Below are positions 8,341 to 13,719 of a stretch of DNA of 23,929 nucleotides, one piece after another. This DNA is from JACNKV01 sp964645915 (GTDB taxonomy: Bacteria > Fidelibacterota > Marinisomatia > Marinisomatales > JACNKV01). The stretch spans positions 1-23,929 of the forward strand of contig CAZYDH010000024.1 in the NCBI GenBank assembly GCA_964645915.1, read 5' to 3'. Both the position numbers and the translations under genes were made by a program. How positions within the stretch are numbered: position 1 is the stretch's first letter; each line of letters starts with the position of its first letter. The notes beneath the pieces are model-generated. The model saw nothing but the letters and a program-made list of their open reading frames with translations. It was not told the origin of the DNA and searched no databases.

Positions 8341-8934
8341 TCAACCGAAAGAAAATCCTTCCGGTAATTCAGATTCAGCAGTTCCCTGCGGAACCCAGGC
8401 AAGATCAAGGATCGTATAGGTTGGGTTTTTCATCTGAAAGATCGGAACCACTTTCATTCCTATCTCTGGTTCTCCAATGGGTAAATATCCCATCAGGATC
8501 ATACAGACACCCTCAAACTCAACATTGACAAACCGAATTGGTTTTTCAAGTGAGTTAAAAGCACCGGTTCTTTCCGTGATCATAAATGTATGAACTGATG
8601 CACCTTTTTGAGCGGTCCCCGTGAGATCATAAATTTCATTTTTCGCAAGACAGTCCGGGCAATGAATACGAAATGGAATAAAGATCGATCCATTCGCTTC
8701 ACAGTCAGGATTTGTACACCGTGTGGCGAGTAATTTCCCTTTGCTGAGACTCTCAAAGAATGGAGCTTCTCCTCCATACATGTGGACATGGGTTAAATCT
8801 CTTGGATTAGTTACACCCATGAGAATACCATCTTCATTTCTTATCGGACGATTTGGGTACGCATTGTGAAAATTACCATCAAAACGGTATTTATTATCAA
8901 CGACTCGTACTTTTCCGTGTTTATCTGTACTCAT
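8341..8934 (-). CDS. DUF35 zinc-ribbon/OB-fold acyl-CoA-associated protein
   Basis: This 197-residue protein has a rubredoxin-like zinc ribbon with Cys73, Cys78, Cys92 and Cys95 (CX4C...CX2C). It is followed by an OB-fold of the DUF35 type: GTAQKGASVHTFMITERTGAF, FVNVEFEGVCMILMGYL, GMKVVPIF. A ~50-residue N-terminal extension precedes a helix, EAPFFESLSKGKLLATRC, typical of this family. DUF35 proteins are obligate partners of thiolase-superfamily enzymes. They bridge thiolase and HMG-CoA synthase in archaea, and form the aldolase complex with Ltp2 in actinobacterial steroid degradation. Here the thiolase-like gene is immediately upstream, with only 2 bp between them. The start is fixed by AGAGGAA at 8941-8947, 6 bases before the ATG. 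It likely binds the CoA moiety or stabilises the thiolase-like subunit. Confidence 0.87.
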   Translation of the reverse strand: MSTDKHGKVRVVDNKYRFDGNFHNAYPNRPIRNEDGILMGVTNPRDLTHVHMYGGEAPFFESLSKGKLLATRCTNPDCEANGSIFIPFRIHCPDCLAKNEIYDLTGTAQKGASVHTFMITERTGAFNSLEKPIRFVNVEFEGVCMILMGYLPIGEPEIGMKVVPIFQMKNPTYTILDLAWVPQGTAESELPEGFSFG

Positions 8935-8936
8935 GA

Positions 8937-10358
8937 TTATTTCCTCTCCAGTTGATGATCAGGGTGAACAAGGATCGTTGATGTGACATGAGACCCAACT
9001 CCGGCATGACTGATCGCCATACCTCGTTTTGCTCCCTTGACCTGTAAGTCAGTCCAATCATCGGGTTTTTTCCGTCCGAATGCATCCCATTTTTTAGGAT
9101 CACCGTGCATCTCAGCCCAGCGGTTCCAGATGTGCTGACCAACTTCAATGGCTTGCATAATTCCGGTTGCTCCGACAGCATGCATATTTCCAATCAGTCC
9201 ACCGGATAGGTTTGCCGGAAGTTTTCCGGGTTTTCCGGTGAGAGGATTGGTATGATAACAATCACCGCTTTCGACATAGGTTCGACCTTCTCCATACGGT
9301 CGGATCCCGACATCTTCATAACTCTGAATATCGCTGATCGTAAAGGCATCATGTAACTCGACTAGATCAAGATCTTCATTCGGATCGACAATTCCTGCCA
9401 TTCGATATGCATAATATGCAGCCATCCTTGCGGCTAAGAATCCGGTAAATCCGGGATATCTATCACCACCCGGGAATCGTTTACCGAGTTCTTTATATAG
9501 ATCCGGAGATTCATTTGGTAGCAACGGAATGTCCATATCCCTGCGATCAGCTACCCGAAGTGTGTGACTACCGGCAGTGACATAGATCAACAGCGGATTA
9601 TCTGTGAGTTCGTAGGCGGTTTTTTCATCAGCGAGAATCGCGCAAGAAGCTCCAACACTCATTAAACAGCAGTCCAATGCGCGGAGTGGGTAGGCAACGA
9701 TCGGTGAATTCAAAACATCTTCTACAGAGATATCCATAGGTCCTTGTGCGTGCGGATTCATTCTGGCATATCCACGGTTTTTAACGGCAATCTCTGCCAT
9801 TGTTCGACGGAAAGATTCTTCTTTCTTTCCAAAGACCTGCCAGTATTTTTGAGCCATCACTGCATAGTAACCGGTATAGATATGACCTAAAGGTGTTTCC
9901 CAATCTTTATCTGCAGCACAGGAAATATAATTATTTCCTTCGTCGGTCGGAACTTCGTCCATGCGTTCCCATCCCATGGCGAGAACACAATCGGAGTATC
10001 CTGAAGCAATGGTTTTGAAAGCTTCCCAGAGAGTGGATCCGCCGGTAGCTCCGCCTGTCTTGATTCCGATATTTCCTAGAGGATCTAATCCCAGGCGATC
10101 GTGGATAACAGCTTCACCTAAAAGTTGGTCTCCGAAGTGATCTGCGAAATGTCCATAATAGCAAGAATGGATATAGCGCTTTAGTTCCGCAGGGGTCATT
10201 CCGATAAAATCTGATGCCTCTTGAAAAGCATCGATGACAAGTTCTTCCGTTCGTTTTTCCGGAATAGAGCGTCCGAACTTTGACATGCCACCGGTGACGA
10301 GATATACAGGACGACTCATTTCAGGAATCTTGAGTTGTTGTTTACTGAACGTAATCAT
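8937..10358 (-). CDS. Thiolase-superfamily protein lacking the nucleophilic Cys (SCP-x/Ltp2-like)
   Basis: This 473-residue protein has the thiolase fold: an N-terminal VYLVTGGMSKFGR strand, an IASGYSDCVLAMGWERM helix-strand (117-133), ELHDAFTISDI (335-344, with the HDxF histidine His336), and NLSGGLIGNMHAVGATG (383-399, with His393). In acting thiolases the segment before the IASG helix reads roughly CASGG. Here it is TGGATGGSTLW (101-111), and the Cys position is Gly103. The C-terminal CxG loop reads ISHAGVGS (449-456), also without Cys. A normal thiolysis or Claisen cycle through an acyl-enzyme is therefore unlikely. Cys-less relatives such as Ltp2 work as retro-aldolases with a DUF35 partner, and such a partner follows 2 bp downstream. 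The start is supported by AAGGA at 10365-10369. The substrate is unknown. Confidence 0.83.
   Translation of the reverse strand: MITFSKQQLKIPEMSRPVYLVTGGMSKFGRSIPEKRTEELVIDAFQEASDFIGMTPAELKRYIHSCYYGHFADHFGDQLLGEAVIHDRLGLDPLGNIGIKTGGATGGSTLWEAFKTIASGYSDCVLAMGWERMDEVPTDEGNNYISCAADKDWETPLGHIYTGYYAVMAQKYWQVFGKKEESFRRTMAEIAVKNRGYARMNPHAQGPMDISVEDVLNSPIVAYPLRALDCCLMSVGASCAILADEKTAYELTDNPLLIYVTAGSHTLRVADRRDMDIPLLPNESPDLYKELGKRFPGGDRYPGFTGFLAARMAAYYAYRMAGIVDPNEDLDLVELHDAFTISDIQSYEDVGIRPYGEGRTYVESGDCYHTNPLTGKPGKLPANLSGGLIGNMHAVGATGIMQAIEVGQHIWNRWAEMHGDPKKWDAFGRKKPDDWTDLQVKGAKRGMAISHAGVGSHVTSTILVHPDHQLERK
8941..8947 (-). promoter_or_regulatory. Ribosome binding site of the DUF35 gene
   Basis: AGAGGAA on the minus strand lies within the last codons of the thiolase-like gene, 6 bases before the DUF35 ATG. 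It fixes that start and shows that the two genes are translated from one message. Confidence 0.75.
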
Positions 10359-10364
10359 TGATTA

Positions 10365-10369
10365 TCCTT
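10365..10369 (-). promoter_or_regulatory. Ribosome binding site deciding the thiolase-like start
   Basis: AAGGA on the minus strand sits 6 bases before the ATG at 10358. The alternative in-frame Met14 has no Shine-Dalgarno-like sequence, so the longer product is preferred. Confidence 0.7.
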
Positions 10370-10458
10370 GAGTTATTAAAAGGTTGTTGAAATAAATTAA
10401 CCACTAAAGTTAAGAAAATAGGAGCTGAGACTCCACAATAAAAAAAATTAAAAATGAA

Positions 10459-10540
10459 GTTTGTAGCGGAGGAGGGACTTCCCGATTGCTTCGCATTCGG
10501 GATAAACTTCTCGTCCCTAAAGAATTTATAGACAAACGAG
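10459..10540 (-). repeat. 82-bp tandem repeat, copy distal to the tRNA (complete)
   Basis: A complete 82-bp unit. Its first 21 bases on the plus strand repeat, on the same strand, the 3' end and flank of the CAT tRNA (GTTTGTAGCGGAGGAGGGAC, then T). Three nested inverted repeats are visible: GTTTGT (10459-10464) with ACAAAC (10532-10537); AGGGAC (10473-10478) with GTCCCT (10513-10518); and TCCCGA (10480-10485) with TCGGGA (10497-10502), the last enclosing a TGC/GCA stem. No open frame here looks protein-like; short ORFs across it are translations of the repeat. On the tRNA-sense strand it is followed by a T-rich stretch (10440-10455) that could end transcription. Bases 10370-10458 show nothing else of note except this T-rich tract. 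Confidence 0.95.
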
Positions 10541-10722
10541 GTTTGTAGCGGAGGAGGGACTTCCCGATTGCTTCGCATTCGGGATAAACTTCTCGNNNNN
10601 NNNNNNNNNNNNNNNNNNNNNNNNNNNNNNNNNNNNNNNNNNNNNNNNNNNNNNNNNNNNNNNNNNNNNNNNNNNNNNNNNNNNNNNNNNNNNNNTCCCT
10701 AAAGAATTTATAGACAAACGAG
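10541..10722 (-). repeat. 82-bp tandem repeat, copy proximal to the tRNA, split by 100 N
   Basis: Bases 10541-10595 and 10696-10722 together give a second 82-bp unit, identical to the first at every known base. The N run (10596-10695) sits exactly between TCTCG and TCCCT, which are adjacent in the complete copy. Removing the N leaves a perfect unit. The break is therefore best read as an assembly join inside a repeat array of unknown length. The next unit boundary (10723) leads straight into the tRNA 3' end. Confidence 0.9.
10596..10695. other. Assembly gap of 100 N
   Basis: Exactly 100 N, the conventional size for a gap of unknown length. Both flanks lie in the same repeat unit, so the true number of repeats is not known from this sequence. 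Confidence 0.98.
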
Positions 10723-10727
10723 GTTTG

Positions 10728-10801
10728 TAGCGGAGGAGGGACTCGAACCCCCGGCACGCGGATTATGATTCCGCTGCTCTAACCGACTGAGCTACTCCGC
10801 C
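10728..10801 (-). tRNA. tRNA with anticodon CAT (elongator Met, or Ile2)
   Basis: Read on the minus strand, a 74-nt cloverleaf is clear. The acceptor stem is GGCGGAG/CTCCGCT, with a G-U pair at 1-72. The D arm is TAGCTCAGTCGGTTAGAGCA. The anticodon stem GCGGA/TCCGC has loop ATCATAA, giving anticodon CAT. The T arm is GGGGG-TTCGAGT-CCCTC. The discriminator is A and CCA is not encoded. The anticodon stem lacks the three consecutive G-C pairs of initiator tRNAs and position 1 is G, so it is not tRNA-fMet. Elongator Met is the likeliest reading. tRNA-Ile2, whose C34 becomes lysidine, cannot be excluded without comparing identity elements. The 3' end is the source of, or target for, the adjacent 82-bp repeats. 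Confidence 0.93.
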
Positions 10802-10970
10802 AATTTTGAAATATTTTATTTAAAAAAGCGGAGCAAAATTACCGGAATTCAAAAGAAAATACCAGTAAAAATATTTTAAGGTTCGATCCAAAATGCTTGG
10901 ATTTGAATGAATGGTTGATTGTAATTTTATCGGTCTAATTTAGACACATTTATTACATTACAATAAAAAT

Positions 10971-10975
10971 AGGAG
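10971..10975 (+). promoter_or_regulatory. Ribosome binding site of gdhA
   Basis: AGGAG lies 10 bases before the ATG of gdhA. Bases 10802-10970 between the divergent tRNA and gdhA must hold both promoters. A short inverted repeat TCTAA-T-TTAGA (10935-10945) is visible, but no promoter hexamer pair is convincing. Confidence 0.65.
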
Positions 10976-10985
10976 TAACCTTCTT

Positions 10986-12323
10986 ATGTACAGTTCAGTA
11001 GAAGCCTTTATGGAAGCTGTAAAAGCAAAGAATAAAGGCGAAAATGAATTTCATCAGGCCGTCGAGGAAGTTGTTGAATCCTTATGGGATTTTTTACAAG
11101 ATCATCCACATTACATGGATGCCAACATTCTTGACCGGGTTGTTGAACCGGAACGTGTAATTTTATTCCGTGTTCCTTGGAGAAACGACAAGGGCGAAGT
11201 CCAAGTCAATAAAGGTTTCCGCGTTGAATTTAATTCTGCAATTGGTCCGTATAAAGGCGGATTGCGTTTCCATCCAACCGTTAATCTTGGTATCTTAAAA
11301 TTTCTTGGTTTTGAACAAGTATTCAAGAATAGTTTAACCACTTTGCCAATGGGCGGTGGAAAAGGTGGATCGGATTTTGATCCTAAAGGAAAATCAGACA
11401 ACGAAGTGATGAGTTTTTGTCAATCATTTATGACTGAATTACAGCGTCATATCGGTCCTGATACAGATGTTCCTGCCGGTGATATCGGTGTAGGTGCGCG
11501 CGAAATTGGTTTCATGTATGGTCAATACAAAAGACTCCGCAATGAATTCACCGGAACCTTGACCGGTAAAGGTTTGAATTGGGGCGGTAGCTTAATTCGT
11601 CCGGAAGCAACAGGATATGGTAACGTATACTTTGCACACGAAATGTTGAAAACCCGCGGTGACAGTTTTGAAGGTAAAACCGTTGCGATTTCCGGTTCAG
11701 GAAATGTTGCACAGTTTTCAGTAGAAAAAGTTCTCGATCTTGGTGGTAAACCAGTCACATTATCTGACTCTGCCGGTTATATTTATGACCCAGAAGGTAT
11801 TGATCGTGAAAAACTTGCTTACGTGATGGATCTTAAAAATGTCAAACGTGGACGAATCAAAGAATATGCCGAAAAATATGGTGTAGAATATCACGAAGGT
11901 AAACGTCCTTGGGAAGTTAAATGTGATGTTGCTCTTCCGTCTGCTACTCAAAATGAGATCAATGGCGAAGAAGCACAAATGCTCGTAGACAATGGCTGTT
12001 ACTGTGTATCTGAAGGTGCTAACATGCCTTCTACACCTGAAGCTATTGAAGTATACATATCTAATAAAATCCTCTACGGACCCGGAAAAGCTGCAAGTGC
12101 AGGTGGTGTTGCCGTATCCGGATTAGAGATGAGTCAAAACAGCATGCGCTTAAACTGGACCCGTGAAGAAGTGGATGAAAAACTACAGAATATCATGATA
12201 AGCATTCACGAATCTTGTGTAGAATACGGAACAGAAGGCGAATTCATCAACTATGTTAAAGGTGCAAATGTTGCAGGATTTATAAAAGTTGCTGATTCAA
12301 TGATTGATCAAGGTTGTGTATAA
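10986..12323 (+). CDS. gdhA: NADP-type glutamate dehydrogenase, hexameric
   Basis: The 445 residues match the ~447 of bacterial GdhA. It catalyses reversible reductive amination of 2-oxoglutarate with ammonium to glutamate in the cytoplasm, linking carbon and nitrogen metabolism. Visible motifs are the substrate-binding GPYKGGLRFHP (87-97), the catalytic lysine block PMGGGKGGSDFDPKGK (121-136, Lys126), PAGDIGVGAREIG (163-175, catalytic Asp166), GGSLIRPEATGYG (200-212), and the dinucleotide fold ISGSGNVAQ (235-243). TLSDSAG (258-264) is typical of the NADP-preferring form. The gene stands alone between a divergent tRNA and a strong terminator, so it is probably monocistronic. In a protein-degrading organism it could equally run in the catabolic direction. 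Confidence 0.97.
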   Translation: MYSSVEAFMEAVKAKNKGENEFHQAVEEVVESLWDFLQDHPHYMDANILDRVVEPERVILFRVPWRNDKGEVQVNKGFRVEFNSAIGPYKGGLRFHPTVNLGILKFLGFEQVFKNSLTTLPMGGGKGGSDFDPKGKSDNEVMSFCQSFMTELQRHIGPDTDVPAGDIGVGAREIGFMYGQYKRLRNEFTGTLTGKGLNWGGSLIRPEATGYGNVYFAHEMLKTRGDSFEGKTVAISGSGNVAQFSVEKVLDLGGKPVTLSDSAGYIYDPEGIDREKLAYVMDLKNVKRGRIKEYAEKYGVEYHEGKRPWEVKCDVALPSATQNEINGEEAQMLVDNGCYCVSEGANMPSTPEAIEVYISNKILYGPGKAASAGGVAVSGLEMSQNSMRLNWTREEVDEKLQNIMISIHESCVEYGTEGEFINYVKGANVAGFIKVADSMIDQGCV

Positions 12324-12347
12324 TAAACCAATCTGAATCTTACGATT

Positions 12348-12375
12348 AAAAAACCCTCCGTTTGGAGGGTTTTTT
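12348..12375 (+). terminator. Rho-independent terminator of gdhA
   Basis: The stem is CCCTCC/GGAGGG with loop GTTT, extended by A-T pairs and ending in a T6 tract. It lies 24 bp after the gdhA stop. The flanking A6 would let it work weakly on the other strand too. Confidence 0.95.
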
Positions 12376-12432
12376 ATTTGATTAATATTTAATATCAATC
12401 CTAATCTATCTCATCCCAAATGGAGGAAAATA

Positions 12433-13377
12433 ATGAGAGAACTTTATCCCACAATCGAGCCCTATAATACATTTTTTATCAACGTATCTGATCTTCATAC
12501 CATCCATGTAGAAGAATGTGGAAATCCAAACGGTAAACCCGTTGTCTTTTTGCACGGAGGACCGGGTGGTGGAATTGAACCATTGTACCGTCAATTTTTC
12601 GATCCGAAAAGATGGAGGATTATATTATTTGACCAACGCGGATGTGGAAAAAGTATTCCGTTTGCTGAACTCCGAGAGAATACTACTTGGGATCTCGTCA
12701 GCGATATAGAGTTGATCAGAGAATATTTGAATATCGATCAATGGTGTGTGTTTGGAGGAAGTTGGGGAAGTACCCTATCACTCGCTTATGCAGAAACACA
12801 TCCTAAAAAAGTTCTTGGATTGATTCTTCGTGGAATATTTATGCTTCGAGAAAAAGAACTCCGTTGGTTCTATCAAGAAGGCGCTAGCTACATCTATCCT
12901 GATGCTTGGGAACATTATCAAAAGCCGATCCCGAAAAATGAACAAACCGATTTTTTGAAAGCATATTACAAAAGACTGACGACCGATGATGAAAATATAC
13001 GAGTAGAAGCTGCGAAAGCGTGGAGTATTTGGGAAGGAAGTACCAGTAAACTTTTCCCGGATATGGATGCAATTGAGCGATTTGGAGGGGGTCGCTTTGC
13101 TGAAGCGTTTGCAAGGATCGAATGTCATTTCTTTGTCAATAAAGGTTGGTTTGATCCGGAAGACCAACTCCTAAAGAATATCGATAAGATCCGTCACATT
13201 CCTGCCGTGATTGTTCAAGGAAGGTACGATGTGGTTTGTCCGATGACATCTGCATGGGATCTGCATAAGGTTTGGCCGGAAGCTGAGTTCTATGTTATAA
13301 AGGATGCAGGACATTCAATGACCGAAAAGGGGATACGATCAAAGCTCATTGAAGCAACCGATAAATTTTCTGTTTAA
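12433..13377 (+). CDS. pip: Proline iminopeptidase (alpha/beta hydrolase, S33)
   Basis: The 314 residues are typical of the Pip family, which removes N-terminal proline from peptides in the cytoplasm. The oxyanion motif HGGPGGG is at 41-47, and FDQRGCGKS at 66-74. The nucleophile elbow is GGSWGS with Ser110. The acid is Asp266 in GRYDVVCP and the base is His294 in AGHS. The cap region includes WSIWEGSTSKL (197-207) and the substrate-binding IECHFFVN (229-236), both characteristic. GGAGG 6 bases ahead of the ATG fixes the start. It lies between the gdhA terminator and the regulator/protease island. It could finish the breakdown of proline-rich peptides released by the secreted proteases, but a functional link is inference. 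Confidence 0.95.
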   Translation: MRELYPTIEPYNTFFINVSDLHTIHVEECGNPNGKPVVFLHGGPGGGIEPLYRQFFDPKRWRIILFDQRGCGKSIPFAELRENTTWDLVSDIELIREYLNIDQWCVFGGSWGSTLSLAYAETHPKKVLGLILRGIFMLREKELRWFYQEGASYIYPDAWEHYQKPIPKNEQTDFLKAYYKRLTTDDENIRVEAAKAWSIWEGSTSKLFPDMDAIERFGGGRFAEAFARIECHFFVNKGWFDPEDQLLKNIDKIRHIPAVIVQGRYDVVCPMTSAWDLHKVWPEAEFYVIKDAGHSMTEKGIRSKLIEATDKFSV

Positions 13378-13514
13378 GTAAGCGTATTTGACCGCTTATC
13401 TGTAATAATAAGGTAAGAACATCCATTTTTTGGTAATTCCCAAATACATTCATTTTTTCTTTGTAAACTTTATGATCTATTTAGAAGGAAAATCCTTTAA
13501 TTTGAGTAGAAAAA

Positions 13515-13628
13515 ATGAATAAAAATACTTTTCAATATTTGAATATATTTTTCGGTGAAAATAATTCGGTTTACCTGATGGATATAACCACAGGAATAAT
13601 GCAACAAATAGAAAGTAAAACCGCATGA
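13515..13628 (+). CDS. Doubtful small ORF, 37 residues
   Basis: An ATG-to-TGA frame of 37 codons lies upstream of the TPR regulator. It starts MNKNTFQYLN and ends QQIESKTA, with a weak purine-rich stretch before it. No family is recognised. It could be a leader peptide or chance; in such AT-rich DNA chance is likely. Confidence 0.2.
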   Translation: MNKNTFQYLNIFFGENNSVYLMDITTGIMQQIESKTA

Positions 13629-13644
13629 CAATATTTATACAAAG

Positions 13645-13673
13645 TATGCAAAATAATAATTATAACTTGCATA
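13645..13673. promoter_or_regulatory. Inverted repeat TATGCAA-N15-TTGCATA, operator candidate
   Basis: Perfect 7-bp arms (13645-13651 and 13667-13673) have centres 22 bp apart, about two helical turns, in the upstream region of the TPR/HTH gene. A TATAAC box lies between them at 13661-13666. This arrangement suits a dimeric DNA-binding protein covering a -10 element. No experimental support can be seen from sequence. Confidence 0.4.
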
Positions 13674-13688
13674 AAAGTATTAGTTGTC

Positions 13689-13703
13689 ATACATTTAATG
13701 TAT
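13689..13703. promoter_or_regulatory. Palindrome ATACATT-T-AATGTAT before the regulator RBS
   Basis: A perfect 15-base palindrome with 7-bp arms ends 3 bases before the GCAGGAG ribosome binding site of the TPR/HTH gene. Its position would let a bound protein, or an RNA hairpin, control that gene. Confidence 0.4.
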
Positions 13704-13706
13704 ATT

Positions 13707-13713
13707 GCAGGAG
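13707..13713 (+). promoter_or_regulatory. Ribosome binding site deciding the TPR-regulator start
   Basis: GCAGGAG is 6 bases before the ATG at 13720. It overlaps an in-frame TTG at 13705 that would start a product 5 residues longer, so the ATG is the better start. Confidence 0.75.
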
Positions 13714-13719
13714 CAGTTT

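Larger units (their letters stand above)
13378..13719. other. 342-bp intergenic region, AT-rich, with inverted repeats
   Basis: No convincing protein gene fills this stretch. Visible structure: a 6-bp stem TAAGCG/CGCTTA just after the pip stop (13379-13398) without a T-tract; near-repeated CATCCATTTTTT and CATTCATTTTTT; a small hairpin AAGGA-AAA-TCCTT (13485-13497); a doubtful 37-codon ORF (13515-13628); and two palindromes close to the regulator gene, described separately. Confidence 0.7.

Noticed and set aside
10421..10434. Hairpin GGAG...CTCC as a terminator after the repeat array
   Set aside because: The stem has only 4 pairs and no T-tract follows on the relevant side.
10459..10722. CRISPR array
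   Set aside because: The units are contiguous 82-bp direct repeats without unique spacers, and no cas gene is present.
10459..10722. Integron attC sites
   Set aside because: Length and palindromic form are suggestive. However, the outer arms GTTTGT/ACAAAC do not fit the GTTRRRY core, no cassette ORFs lie between units, and no integrase is in view.
10342..10757. Three minus-strand ORFs spanning the repeat and N gap
   Set aside because: They are translations of the 82-bp repeat, the tRNA and the N run. They contain long unknown stretches and repeat the same peptide in different frames, so they are not genes.
10728..10801. Initiator tRNA-fMet
   Set aside because: The anticodon stem is GCGGA/TCCGC rather than ending in three G-C pairs, and base 1 is G paired with U72, so elongator Met or Ile2 fits better.
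13705..13719. TTG start giving a 503-residue TPR regulator
   Set aside because: The TTG overlaps the ribosome binding site GCAGGAG, which is well spaced for the ATG at 13720.
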